DNA of 64,000 nt, taken from NCBI GenBank assembly GCA_964586675.1, contig CAZPHQ010000011.1, positions 22,001 through 86,000 of the forward strand, in the 5' to 3' direction. The stretch is from JADLGH01 sp964586675 (GTDB taxonomy: Bacteria; Desulfobacterota_D; UBA1144; Nemesobacterales; UBA2774). The notes beneath the pieces are model-generated. The model ran no database searches. It was not told the origin of the DNA and saw only the letters and a program-made list of their open reading frames with translations. The stretch's first letter is position 1. The number at the start of each line of letters is the position of its first letter. Positions 1-8,561 of the stretch are shown piece after piece. The translations under genes and the position numbers were made by a program.

Positions 1-2
1 AA

Positions 3-737
3 GTGAAGGATGCGCTGTCGGTCATATCGTCGCTCGAGCCCAGGCCGGGCAGGCCCTTCTACAAGAAGGACACCGAAAAGTACATCGTCCCCGATTTTTA
101 CGTGTACAAGATAGGGAACGAGCTTCAGGTTCAGCTCAACAGGGATTTCCCGAAGGTCAGGATAAGCAGCTACTACAGGTCGCTTCTAAAGAAGGAAAAG
201 AGCCTTCCCCCCGAAGCGAAGCAGTTCATAAAGGAAAAGATAGAAGCCGCCCAGAGGATAATGAAATGCCTCGACGAAAGGGAGGCCGCGGTCAAGAAAA
301 TAATCTCGAAGATAGTAGACGTGCAGAGGGATTTCTTCGAGCACGGAAAGGATTACATAAAGCCGCTCATACTGAAAGACGTCGCGCAGTCGGTCGGCGT
401 GCACGAGTCTACGGTGAGCCGTATCACAAGCAGGCGCTACATACAGACCCCCCAGGGGACTATAGAGCTCAAGTCCCTCTTCTCGAGAAAGATCGAGACT
501 TCTCACGGCAAGGAGGTTTCGTTCGAAAGGGTAAAATCCATGATAAGGGAGATAGTCGCCGAGGAGCTTCCCGACAGCCCCTATTCCGACGAGGACATCT
601 CCAGAATCCTCGAGAGGAAAAATGTAAAAGTCGCCAGGAGAACTGTTGCAAAGTACAGAAAAGCACTTAAAATACCTTCATCTTCAGCGAGAGCGGGAGC
701 GGGAAAAAAGCGAGATGAAAGTAACGGTAACTACTAG
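3..737 (+). CDS. rpoN: RNA polymerase sigma-54 factor, C-terminal part (cut by window edge)
   Basis: C-terminal 244 residues of sigma-54, the alternative sigma factor that recognises -24/-12 promoters and needs AAA+ activators. Visible are part of the core-binding region, a helix-turn-helix (about residues 125-146 of the visible part, with VGVHESTVSR) and the RpoN box ARRTVAKYRK at 211-220, which contacts the -24 element. The full protein is usually about 450-500 aa, so the N-terminal activator-interaction region lies upstream of the window and the first GTG here is not the real start. The stop overlaps hpf by 23 nt, so the two are translationally coupled. Very sure of identity. Confidence 0.95.
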   Translation: MKDALSVISSLEPRPGRPFYKKDTEKYIVPDFYVYKIGNELQVQLNRDFPKVRISSYYRSLLKKEKSLPPEAKQFIKEKIEAAQRIMKCLDEREAAVKKIISKIVDVQRDFFEHGKDYIKPLILKDVAQSVGVHESTVSRITSRRYIQTPQGTIELKSLFSRKIETSHGKEVSFERVKSMIREIVAEELPDSPYSDEDISRILERKNVKVARRTVAKYRKALKIPSSSARAGAGKKRDESNGNY

Positions 738-1257
738 GCACTTGGCCGACAACCTGAACCCTGAAAAGCTCAAATCTTACGCCCTTAAAAAATCCAGAAG
801 AATCGAAAAGTACCTCAAATCCGACGAAGGATCGACGGTGAAGTTCGTTCTCTGGACAGAAAAGTTCAGGGACAACGCCGAGATCACGATCAATAGCAAA
901 GTCCTTAAGACGACGAGCACGTTCGAAACGACGGACATGGTCGCGGCTATAGACAGCTCCATCGATACGATAATAGCAAAGCTGAAAAAAGAAACCGGCA
1001 AGAAGATAACGGCCAAGAGAAGGGGTTCGGCCAAATCCAAAGACGGCGCGCCGGGCGAATCCTCCGAGCGGAGCCCGGCCGATATATCAGCCGTGAAGGT
1101 GCGAAAGCTGCCGCGAAAGCTTATGACTGTCGAAGAGGCCCTCCTCCAGCTGAGCGCGTCGGGGGAAAGCGCTGTCGCCTTCCGGAACAGCGCGACAAGC
1201 GAGATGAACGTGCTCTACGTAGAGACCGGCGGGCAGATCACACTCGTCGAGCCCTGA
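715..1257 (+). CDS. hpf: Ribosome hibernation promoting factor, long form
   Basis: A 180-aa long-form HPF. Residues 1 to about 100 form the S30AE/YfiA-like domain that occupies the tRNA/mRNA channel of the 30S subunit. The C-terminal 55 residues (MTVEEALLQL to VEP) match the dimerisation domain that joins two 70S ribosomes into 100S particles. The start is the ATG at 715, giving MKVTVTTRHL, the normal HPF N-terminus. A longer in-frame opening exists from 646 but lies deep inside rpoN and adds only a low-complexity Arg/Glu stretch. Its position between rpoN and ptsN is the conserved order in many proteobacteria. Confidence 0.93.
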   Translation: MKVTVTTRHLADNLNPEKLKSYALKKSRRIEKYLKSDEGSTVKFVLWTEKFRDNAEITINSKVLKTTSTFETTDMVAAIDSSIDTIIAKLKKETGKKITAKRRGSAKSKDGAPGESSERSPADISAVKVRKLPRKLMTVEEALLQLSASGESAVAFRNSATSEMNVLYVETGGQITLVEP

Positions 1258-1273
1258 GGCGGTCGGCGGCGCC

Positions 1274-1735
1274 ATGAAGCTATCAGACGTCCTGGAAAAA
1301 AAAGCGATAATACCAGACCTCAAGTCGAAGTCGAAGCCCGAGGTAATAAGCGAGCTCGCGAAGACTATATCGGAGGTCTATCCGAACATCAACGACGAGA
1401 GGCTCGTCGAGGTGCTCATGGAGCGGGAGAGGCTCTGCAGCACGGCGGTCGATTCGGGAGTGGCCATACCACACGCCAAGCTGAGCGGCCTCGCGAGCAC
1501 GATAGCCGCCTTCGGAAGGAGCGCCGAGGGAATAGATTTCGATTCCCTCGACACGAGGCCCACACACCTTTTCATAGCGCTCATAGCGCCGGAAAACTCG
1601 GCGGGCACGCACATACAGCTCCTCGCCCGCATCTCCAAGATATTCCGTAACGCGGATCTCAGGTCGAGGCTGATGAAATCCGAGAGCCGGGACGAAATAT
1701 ACGAGATGATAATCCTGGAAGATGCCAAACTCTGA
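1274..1735 (+). CDS. ptsN: Nitrogen-PTS EIIA component PtsN (EIIA-Ntr)
   Basis: A 153-aa single-domain EIIA of the fructose/mannitol fold. The phosphorylatable histidine is visible as H67 in GVAIPHAK. In the nitrogen PTS this protein is phosphorylated through EI-Ntr and NPr/HPr and acts as a regulator rather than in sugar uptake. No HPr or EI gene is present in the window, so its phosphodonors must lie elsewhere. The reading frame overlaps hprK by 14 nt, indicating tight coupling. Sequence length and histidine context agree fully with the family. Confidence 0.93.
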   Translation: MKLSDVLEKKAIIPDLKSKSKPEVISELAKTISEVYPNINDERLVEVLMERERLCSTAVDSGVAIPHAKLSGLASTIAAFGRSAEGIDFDSLDTRPTHLFIALIAPENSAGTHIQLLARISKIFRNADLRSRLMKSESRDEIYEMIILEDAKL

Positions 1736-2645
1736 TACCGGAAAACCTCTACGCGTCGAAGAGCTCCTTGGGAGCTGGGGTGAAGAGCTCGAGATAGAGC
1801 TCCTCGCCGGCGAAAAGGGCCTCGCGCGCGGTATCACGTCCGACAGGATACAAAAGCCGGGGCTGAAGCTCCTCGACCCGCAGCTCAAGCTCGACAAGGG
1901 CACCATCCAGATACTGGGGAAGACCGAGGTCGCCTACTTCGAGAGGCTGAGGGCGGCGGAAAAAAAGAGCGTCACGGAAAGCCTCATGTCGCAGGATGTG
2001 CCGTGTTTCATAATCACCCGCGACCTCACGCCCGATAAAAGGCTGCTCGAGGCGTGCGAGAAAAACCGCATTCCCCTATTCTCGACTAAGCTCTATACCG
2101 GGAAGCTCATCTCGATGCTCCAGGACATACTCGAAGTCCGTCTCGCGCCCTTCGCGACGGCCCACGGGGTGCTCCTCGACGTGCACAGGCTCGGGGTTCT
2201 CCTCCTCGGGAAAAGCGGAATAGGCAAAAGCGAATGCGCCCTTGACTTAATACTAAGAGGTTCTAAACTGATTTCAGACGATATAGTCGAGATAAGAAAA
2301 GTCGGGCCGGAGCGTCTTGTTGGAAACGGGCCCGAGCGCATCAAGCACCTCATGGAGATCAGGGGTGTGGGTATAATTAATATAAAGGACCTGTTTGGAA
2401 CGACCTCGGTGATGGAGAGAAGAGAGATCGACATGGTTATTGAGCTCGTTCAGTGGAACCCCGAAACCGAATATGACAGGCTCGGAATTGAAACGGGTGC
2501 CTATAACATACTCGGAATCGATCTCCCCCATCTCGTCATTCCCGTGAGCCCGGGCAGGAACACGGCCACTATAATAGAAGTCGCGGCTAGGAATCAATTA
2601 TTAAAGCAGAGCGGAGGCCGCCCTGTTAAATTGTTCGATAACTGA
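1722..2645 (+). CDS. hprK: HPr kinase/phosphorylase
   Basis: A 307-aa bifunctional HPr(Ser) kinase/phosphorylase. The N-terminal domain (1 to about 130) is followed by the kinase core with the P-loop GKSGIGKS at 163-170, the conserved histidine of AHGVLLD (H148) and the family signature MEIRGVGIINI at 211-221. It phosphorylates and dephosphorylates a serine of HPr/NPr. In proteobacteria it sits beside ptsN and rapZ and has regulatory roles. Its HPr substrate is not encoded here. The start codon lies inside the end of ptsN; 35 nt separate it from rapZ. Confidence 0.95.
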   Translation: MPNSDTGKPLRVEELLGSWGEELEIELLAGEKGLARGITSDRIQKPGLKLLDPQLKLDKGTIQILGKTEVAYFERLRAAEKKSVTESLMSQDVPCFIITRDLTPDKRLLEACEKNRIPLFSTKLYTGKLISMLQDILEVRLAPFATAHGVLLDVHRLGVLLLGKSGIGKSECALDLILRGSKLISDDIVEIRKVGPERLVGNGPERIKHLMEIRGVGIINIKDLFGTTSVMERREIDMVIELVQWNPETEYDRLGIETGAYNILGIDLPHLVIPVSPGRNTATIIEVAARNQLLKQSGGRPVKLFDN

Positions 2646-2680
2646 CGCCCGCGGCCGACTTTTTACTACAAGGCATTCGA

Positions 2681-3532
2681 ATGACAAGTCTCGTTATAAT
2701 AAGCGGGCTTTCGGGCTCCGGTAAGAGTACGGCTATGAACGTCCTCGAAGACCTTGGCTACTACTGCCTCGATAACCTCCCCCTCGCCCTTTTGCCGAAA
2801 TTCATCGAGCTCTGCGAGAGCTCCCAGGGAGAGATAAACAAGGTAGCGCTGGCGGTCGACGTGAGAGAAGGCCTCTTTTTCGGCAACGCGCCCGGGCAAA
2901 TAAGGGAGCTCAGGGAAAAGGGACATCCTGTGGAGATAATTTTCCTCGATTCCGCGGACGCCGTACTTCATAAGAGATATAAGGAAACCCGCCGGAGGCA
3001 CCCACTTTCAGTAAACGGCAGCATAGCCGAGGGCATAGCGAGGGAAAGGGAGATGCTCGGCGATTTAAAGAACCTGGCCGACTTCACGATAGACACCTCC
3101 GACTTCAACGTGCACGAGTTAAAGGAGGTTATAAAAGGGAGATACGACAAATCAGGCTCGAACAAGCTACAGATAAACATTTTGTCTTTCGGGTACAAAC
3201 ACGGCTATCCTTATGACGCGGATATGATCTTCGACGTGAGGTTTTTGCCGAATCCCTTTTTCATAGAAGAGCTGAAAGACCTGACGGGGCTCGACGATAA
3301 AGTGAGGGATTTTGTCCTGAGCAAGCCGGATACAAAGGAATACATGAAAAAGCTGATCGACTTCCTCGAGTTTCTCATCCCGAAATACGAGAAGGAAGGC
3401 AAGGCCTACCTCACGATAGCGCTCGGATGCACGGGAGGGAAGCACAGGTCGGTAGCGCTCGCGAGCGAGCTGTCTCGACATTTCAAACACCTGTCGCCGG
3501 TCACGAGGCACAGGGACATCACAAAGAACTAA
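2681..3532 (+). CDS. rapZ: RNase adapter/nucleotide-binding protein RapZ (YvcJ family)
   Basis: A 283-aa P-loop protein with Walker A GLSGSGKS at residues 9-16 and the C-terminal family signature GCTGGKHRS. In E. coli RapZ binds the small RNA GlmZ and presents it to RNase E, controlling glucosamine-6-phosphate synthase; the general family binds RNA and nucleotides. The RNA partner in this organism is unknown. It follows hprK and precedes the Man-type EIIA by 10 nt in the same operon. Full length for the family (about 284 aa). Confidence 0.93.
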   Translation: MTSLVIISGLSGSGKSTAMNVLEDLGYYCLDNLPLALLPKFIELCESSQGEINKVALAVDVREGLFFGNAPGQIRELREKGHPVEIIFLDSADAVLHKRYKETRRRHPLSVNGSIAEGIAREREMLGDLKNLADFTIDTSDFNVHELKEVIKGRYDKSGSNKLQINILSFGYKHGYPYDADMIFDVRFLPNPFFIEELKDLTGLDDKVRDFVLSKPDTKEYMKKLIDFLEFLIPKYEKEGKAYLTIALGCTGGKHRSVALASELSRHFKHLSPVTRHRDITKN

Positions 3533-3542
3533 GGAGCGCGGT

Positions 3543-3956
3543 ATGGTCGGTATCGTTGTAGTAACGCATGGAGAGCTCGCAAAGGAATTGATATCAGCCG
3601 TGAACTTTGTCCTCTCGTCGAACCCCTCGGTGAAAATGGAAGGGGTCTGTCTCGATCCCGACAGGGAGTTCGAAAGCTTCAAGCAGGATATAAAAAGCGC
3701 CATAAAGAAGGTTAAGAGCAACGACGGAATCCTCCTCGTGACAGACATGTTCGGCGGCACGCCGTCCAACATCAGCCTCACATTCCTCGACGAGAACAAT
3801 ATAGAAGTGATTTCCGGGGTCAACCTCCCGATGCTTCTCAAGCTCGCCACGCTTTCCGACAAAGTAACCCTCATGGAAGCCGTAAAAATCGCGGAGGCGG
3901 CGGGGAGGGACAACATCATCGTCGCGAGCAAGCTTTTAAAGAACAGAAACCAGTAA
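3543..3956 (+). CDS. PTS mannose-family EIIA domain protein
   Basis: A 137-aa stand-alone EIIA of the mannose/sorbose family. The phosphorylation histidine is H9 in VVVTHGEL, and VTDMFGGTPSN is the typical second motif. No EIIB, EIIC or EIID gene accompanies it, so a role in sugar transport is not supported. In deltaproteobacteria such proteins close the rpoN-hprK-rapZ operon, often followed by ptsH and ptsI. Here the next genes are unrelated, so this cluster looks purely regulatory. It is the last gene before a new promoter at 3967. Confidence 0.9.
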   Translation: MVGIVVVTHGELAKELISAVNFVLSSNPSVKMEGVCLDPDREFESFKQDIKSAIKKVKSNDGILLVTDMFGGTPSNISLTFLDENNIEVISGVNLPMLLKLATLSDKVTLMEAVKIAEAAGRDNIIVASKLLKNRNQ

Positions 3957-3966
3957 CCGTCCGGAT

Positions 3967-3994
3967 TTGAAAAAACTTCCCTGTGATATATAAT
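3967..3994 (+). promoter_or_regulatory. Sigma-70-type promoter before the small gene at 4036
   Basis: TTGAAA (3967-3972), a 16-nt spacer and TATAAT (3989-3994). The predicted transcription start near 4001 leaves a leader of about 35 nt before the ATG at 4036. It separates the downstream genes from the rpoN-rapZ operon. Confidence 0.6.
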
Positions 3995-4035
3995 TTATTA
4001 AGGTTACCAATAACTTACGGGGCCGGGATTTGGCA

Positions 4036-4359
4036 ATGAAAAAAGAAGAGATAGATAAAATAATAGAATCCTGGAAAAGCTACCTGCTGCAGGGTCAGCT
4101 CGAAGGATACGAGCTCGAAATAGACAAGAGCGTTCCCATGGAATTCGCGGCCATAGCCCTTCACATGGACGCACAGACTGTAAGGGCTGCAGGGCAGGTC
4201 GAGGAGTTCTACGAGGGCTACAGGCAGGCGGCGGTGGACATCCTCAATCTCATGGGGGTCGAGATAGCGCAGGACGACTACCACAAAGTGATCTCGCTCT
4301 TCAGGAAGGAATCCGGGGACGACAAGCAGGAAGAGCTCAAGAAGCACATATGGGGCTGA
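4036..4359 (+). CDS. Small acidic protein of unknown function
   Basis: A 107-aa soluble, charged protein (MKKEEIDKII...). I do not recognise a family. It is predicted mostly helical, with no signal peptide, membrane segment or metal-binding motif. The ATG at 4036 is preferred over a TTG two codons upstream. It has its own promoter (3967-3994) and precedes the HAD phosphatase by 61 nt, so they may be co-transcribed. The codon use matches the neighbours, which supports it being a real gene. Confidence 0.7.
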   Translation: MKKEEIDKIIESWKSYLLQGQLEGYELEIDKSVPMEFAAIALHMDAQTVRAAGQVEEFYEGYRQAAVDILNLMGVEIAQDDYHKVISLFRKESGDDKQEELKKHIWG

Positions 4360-4420
4360 CGGGCCGAGAATTCAGGCGCGACCATCAGGCCGAACCCTCC
4401 AGGGGAACACCCGAATACGA

Positions 4421-5233
4421 ATGAAACTGGCCGACCTCTTCGACTGCCTCCTTCTCGACCTCGACGGGGTCGTATACATAGGCGGCTCCCCTACCCCCGG
4501 CGCCGGCGAAACGATAAAGAAGCTCCGTGACGAAGGGAAAACGGTAGTATTCGTCACCAACGACCCCAAGCGTACTGCCGCCGGATATTCCGAGAAGCTC
4601 CGCGAGCTCGGCGTCGAAACGGCGCCCGAAGACGTCATAACGTCCGGGATGGCGCTCGCCCATCATATAAAATCGACTCACGGCGACGTCGACGGCCTCA
4701 AGGCGTACGTCGTCGGCAGTAGATCGCTGAAAGAGGAGATCGGCCTGACAGGCCTCTCGGTCGTGGAAGGAGAGGAAGCGAAGCGCGCGGATTTCGTCAT
4801 AGTCGGCGGGCACCCGGATTTCCATTATGACGAAATGAAGATCGCTACCCTGGCGATAAGGAACGGCGCGCATTTTTTCGCGACGAACAGAGACCCTTTC
4901 TACCCGAGCCCGGAAGGGCTCATCCCGGCGACTGGTGCGATACTCGCGTGCATAGAGGTAGCTTCAGGAAAAACCGCGGTCACAGTCGGCAAGCCCGAGT
5001 CGATAATGTTCGAGGTCGCGCTCGCCGAGCACCTTCACAGGGACAAGAAACGGCTCGTCATGATAGGCGACAGGCTCGATACAGACATCACGGGCGGCAG
5101 AAAGGCGGGCATAGTAACGATCCTTACGCTCACCGGCTCGACAAAAAGAGAGGACATCGAATCCTCCGACATTAAACCCGATTACGTGATAAACGACCTC
5201 AGGGACCTCTACGCCGAGGTCCCCGGGTCTTGA
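4421..5233 (+). CDS. HAD-IIA family hydrolase (NagD/phosphoglycolate phosphatase-like)
   Basis: A 270-aa haloacid-dehalogenase-superfamily phosphatase of subclass IIA. The catalytic DxD motif is at the start (LLDLDGVVY, D13 and D15), followed by VFVTNDP (motif II), a C2A cap, and MIGDRLDTDI (motif IV, metal binding) near the C-terminus. Family members dephosphorylate sugar phosphates, nucleotides, 4-nitrophenyl phosphate or 2-phosphoglycolate; the substrate cannot be read from sequence. It is followed after 7 nt by an alpha/beta hydrolase, suggesting one transcript. Confidence 0.88.
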   Translation: MKLADLFDCLLLDLDGVVYIGGSPTPGAGETIKKLRDEGKTVVFVTNDPKRTAAGYSEKLRELGVETAPEDVITSGMALAHHIKSTHGDVDGLKAYVVGSRSLKEEIGLTGLSVVEGEEAKRADFVIVGGHPDFHYDEMKIATLAIRNGAHFFATNRDPFYPSPEGLIPATGAILACIEVASGKTAVTVGKPESIMFEVALAEHLHRDKKRLVMIGDRLDTDITGGRKAGIVTILTLTGSTKREDIESSDIKPDYVINDLRDLYAEVPGS

Positions 5234-5240
5234 ATTCGAA

Positions 5241-6050
5241 ATGCCCAGGGTAAAAATAAATTCCATAAGCCTCAATTACGAGCTCTCGGGCTCGGGGCCC
5301 GTAGTAGTGTTCATAAACGGGCTCACGATGGACCTCAACGGGTGGCTCCTCCAGGTGGCCGACTTCGCCAAACGCTATACGCTCTTAAGGTACGACTGCA
5401 GGGGGCAGGGGGCTTCCGACAAGCCCGACGGGCCCTATTCCCAGGAAATGCACGCCGAGGACCTCTCGAAGCTGATGGACGTTCTCGGAGTCAGGAAGGC
5501 GCACGTCATCGGCCTCTCGAACGGCGGTATGATAGCCCAGCACTTCGCGCTCCTTTATCCCGAAAAGCTGGGCGCGCTGGTGCTGACCGACACCTCTTCC
5601 CATGTAAAGCCGCTCCTCCGGCTCACGATCGAGTCGTGGATCAAGGCGGCCGAGGCGGGCGGAAGCGGGCTCAGGTACGACGTCGCCCTCCCCTATCTCT
5701 TCTCGGAATCGTACACGGAAAGGAACTTCGAAAGGTTACTCGCCCTGAAGGAGATCAACATCGTCAACAACCCCGTGAGAACCCTCGTAAACCTCTCGCG
5801 GGCGAGCGCGGCCCACGACCTCGGAGACAAGGTCTCGGGCATAAAGGCCCCGACCCTCATCGTAAGCGGAGAGGAGGATATCCTCATCCCGGTCAAATAC
5901 GCGAGGGACCTCCGTGAAAAAATAGCGGGCTCGACTCTCGTCGTGCTCAAGAACTGCGGGCACGCCCCGCCTATCGAGAAGCCGGACGAGTTTAACGAGA
6001 TAGCGCTCGAGTTCCTCAAAAGGCACGACAGCCTCCTCAAGCGGAAGTAA
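5241..6050 (+). CDS. Alpha/beta hydrolase
   Basis: A 269-aa cytoplasmic alpha/beta-fold hydrolase resembling 3-oxoadipate enol-lactonase and haloperoxidase-like proteins. The nucleophile elbow is GLSNGG (S93), the acid lies in SGEEDILIP and the histidine in NCGHAPPIEKP. The oxyanion-hole region is INGLTM rather than the commoner HG motif. There is no signal peptide. The substrate is unknown. It starts 7 nt after the HAD gene with no clear ribosome-binding site, consistent with coupled translation. Confidence 0.85.
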   Translation: MPRVKINSISLNYELSGSGPVVVFINGLTMDLNGWLLQVADFAKRYTLLRYDCRGQGASDKPDGPYSQEMHAEDLSKLMDVLGVRKAHVIGLSNGGMIAQHFALLYPEKLGALVLTDTSSHVKPLLRLTIESWIKAAEAGGSGLRYDVALPYLFSESYTERNFERLLALKEINIVNNPVRTLVNLSRASAAHDLGDKVSGIKAPTLIVSGEEDILIPVKYARDLREKIAGSTLVVLKNCGHAPPIEKPDEFNEIALEFLKRHDSLLKRK

Positions 6051-6179
6051 CCCTCCCTGGAAAGAGCTCATTTCCGGGACGTGGTCCTGCTTTTCATCGG
6101 ACGCTTTCACATCTGGTAAAATATTAATTAACGCCTTGAGACCCTGTACATTTTTTACATTCAAAAGAGCCTGAGCTGA

Positions 6180-7133
6180 ATGAGCCTGCGCACAAAACGG
6201 AGATTTATAAGGTTCATGAGCTCGCCGAACAATAAGGCCATACTCTGGATGGTCCTCGGGGGCTTCGACTTCGCGACAATGGCCGCGCTGATACACGCGC
6301 TCGGGAAGGAGTGCGACTGGCTCATACTCGCGTTCCTCCGGATGTTCCTCTCGTTCGTCTTCTCGCTCGTCCTCGCCGTGCGCGCGGGGCTCGCGCCGAT
6401 AGTGCTCGACGTGCCGCTCCTGTGGCTAAGGAGCTTCATCGGCTGCTCTGCGATGGTGGCGACGTTCTACGCCCTCACGCGGCTCCCCATTTCCGACGTC
6501 GCCGTCATAACGGAGACAAAGCCCATATGGGTCGCGCTCCTCGCCGGCTATCTACTTGGTGAGGCCGCGGGAAAGAGGATTTGGGTTTCGATAATCATGG
6601 GTATGACGGGCGTCATTCTCGTAGAGCACGCACACATCGGGAACGGCAGCATCGCCGGGCTCGCCGCTCTTTACGGCGCGCTCGCCGGCGCGGTCGTGAT
6701 GATAATCCTAAGGAAGCTCCGGGGGCTCGATCCGCGCGTCATCGTAACGCACTTCGCGGGGACGGCGTCGCTCACATGCCTCGTCCTCATTTTCGCATTG
6801 GGTAAGGAGTTCGACCTTTCGTTTCTCTCGGAGACGAAAAACATCCTTATGCTCGCGGGCGTCGGCCTCTTCGGCACTGTCGGACAGCTGGCTATGACCA
6901 AGGCGTTCGCCATGGGCGAGGCGCCGGGCGTCTCGGCTGCGGGATTCGTGAAGGTCGGGTTTTCGGCCGGATACGATCTTCTCGTATTCCGCTACGCTAT
7001 AGAGCTCGTAACCCTCCTCGGAATAACCCTGATCTTGGGCTCGACAGCCTGGCTCATCAAGCCTTCCGCCCGGCCCCGGAAGGCTGTAGAGGAAGTAAAG
7101 AAGGAAGAGATAAGAGGAGTTGAGACAGGCTAG
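6180..7133 (+). CDS. EamA/RhaT-type (DMT superfamily) membrane transporter
   Basis: A 317-aa integral membrane protein with about ten hydrophobic segments arranged as two EamA repeats (residues about 20-150 and 165-300). The residue pattern ITETKPIWVALLAGYLLGE is typical of drug/metabolite exporters of this family. The substrate is unknown. The ATG at 6180 is used; a second Met at residue 13 could also serve. The 129-nt upstream gap contains a possible -10 (TAAAAT near 6116) but no convincing -35. It converges on the WG-repeat gene. Confidence 0.85.
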   Translation: MSLRTKRRFIRFMSSPNNKAILWMVLGGFDFATMAALIHALGKECDWLILAFLRMFLSFVFSLVLAVRAGLAPIVLDVPLLWLRSFIGCSAMVATFYALTRLPISDVAVITETKPIWVALLAGYLLGEAAGKRIWVSIIMGMTGVILVEHAHIGNGSIAGLAALYGALAGAVVMIILRKLRGLDPRVIVTHFAGTASLTCLVLIFALGKEFDLSFLSETKNILMLAGVGLFGTVGQLAMTKAFAMGEAPGVSAAGFVKVGFSAGYDLLVFRYAIELVTLLGITLILGSTAWLIKPSARPRKAVEEVKKEEIRGVETG

Positions 7134-7142
7134 AGGGGGCTT

Positions 7143-8150
7143 CTATTTGGCGGCGTCCGACCGCCAGACGAACTCGCCCTTCTTGTCGATGTAGGCCCAC
7201 TCGCCGTTTCCAAGCTCGACGATTGAAAGCCCCCCCGAAAAGCTCACCGCGGTCTGGAACCTGGGCTCTATGACGACCTCTCCCCGCTTGTTCACGAACC
7301 CCCACGCGGGCCCCACCCTGATGCTCGCGTAGCCCTCGGAGAAATCCCCCACCTGGTCGTATTCTATGGGCACGATAATGAGCCCGCTCTTGTTTATGAA
7401 GCCCTGCTTCCCCCTTCTCGTAACGGCCGCGGCGTCTTCCTTGAAGTGCCTCGCACCCTCGAAGTCGGTCTTCAGCTTCACCTCGCCGAACCTGTCAATG
7501 TAGACGTATTTCCCGCCGGACGAGACGCACGCGAGGCCCTCCGAGAATCCCTCGGCCCAGTCGTATTTGGGCTTTATGAACGTGTCGCCGCTCTTTTTTA
7601 TGAAGCCCCCCTTTTCGTCTTCAACGATGAGCGCGAGCCCGTCCGAAAAGCTGAACGCCCTCTCGTAGCGCGGCTCTATCTTCATCCGGCCTGACTTGTC
7701 TATGTATCCCCACCTGCCATTTATCTTGACGCTCGCAAGCCCCTCCGAAAAAGGCTCGGCCTTTTCGAACTCGGGCTCGGCGATCATCTTCCCGACCTTA
7801 TCTATGTAGCCGTAGCGGCCGTCGATTTTAACGTGCGCGAAGCCCTCGGAAAACTTGTGGGCCTCCTCGAACTGGGGGGTTATCACCATTATGTCGAACT
7901 CGTTTATGTAGCCCCACTTGCCGTCTTTCTTCACGAGCGCCCTGCCCTCCGAAAAATCCACCGCGCCCTCGTATTTATAGGGGATGACGAGATCGCCTTT
8001 ATGGTCTATGAAGCCCCATTCGAAATCCCGCTCGACCGGGAACAGAGCCCCGCTACCGGAAGCGCCCGTATAGTCGGCGGACTTCTGTGAGGCACAGGAT
8101 TGGAAGACGAAAAGCAGGATAAGCGAGGAAATAAGGATAAAGCTTTTCAT
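7143..8150 (-). CDS. WG-repeat lipoprotein or secreted protein
   Basis: A 335-aa exported protein. An N-terminal hydrophobic segment ends in FVFQSC, a possible but non-ideal lipobox (Cys19). The rest is almost entirely WG repeats: eight full units of about 34 residues (pattern WGYIDKxGxxxIEPxYExAxxFSEGLAxVxxxGK) plus a final partial unit. WG repeats probably form a beta-propeller-like or extended binding surface; the ligand is unknown. It is transcribed away from the Lon-like protease gene and converges with the DMT transporter. Confidence 0.88.
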   Translation of the reverse strand: MKSFILISSLILLFVFQSCASQKSADYTGASGSGALFPVERDFEWGFIDHKGDLVIPYKYEGAVDFSEGRALVKKDGKWGYINEFDIMVITPQFEEAHKFSEGFAHVKIDGRYGYIDKVGKMIAEPEFEKAEPFSEGLASVKINGRWGYIDKSGRMKIEPRYERAFSFSDGLALIVEDEKGGFIKKSGDTFIKPKYDWAEGFSEGLACVSSGGKYVYIDRFGEVKLKTDFEGARHFKEDAAAVTRRGKQGFINKSGLIIVPIEYDQVGDFSEGYASIRVGPAWGFVNKRGEVVIEPRFQTAVSFSGGLSIVELGNGEWAYIDKKGEFVWRSDAAK

Positions 8151-8561
8151 GTCGATCGTGGCGGCTGAATCCGGCTTCTTCCCGGCCGGAGCGCTGAAGG
8201 CGTAAATTCAATGGAACAGGCTAATCGCCTTTCATCCCCCCGGTAAGCGCAGTCAGCCTGCGTCATTATGCGGTACGGCACCCAGCGGGCAGCCTCCGCT
8301 TCGATAGCTCCTCCGGCGTCGTAATCTTTATTGTGATGGTCCGGAAAACGTCACAGTTATTCCAACACGTCAGGTGAAAAAAGTCAAGGCTTGGGAGCGC
8401 TTCCGAAGAGTTTCCCATCCCGGTTCGAGGTTTTATCGCGCGCCTTTCGTAAGTCTGGACAATACTTTTCGGGGGTTTTTCCGGGAGTGAGGATTGGGTA
8501 TAGTTGATTCTGACCCGTAAAGGTAAAATACGTAGATAACAAGGTTCAAAGGGGGGATGAA
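8151..8561. other. Divergent non-coding region between WG-repeat gene and Lon-like protease
   Basis: 411 nt without a supported gene. It must hold the divergent promoters of both neighbours. A ribosome-binding site (GGGGGGATGA, about 8552-8561) directly precedes the protease start. TTGATT (8504) and TAAAAT (8524) are only 14 nt apart, so no confident sigma-70 promoter can be named. No tRNA-like structure, riboswitch or long repeat was seen. Confidence 0.5.
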
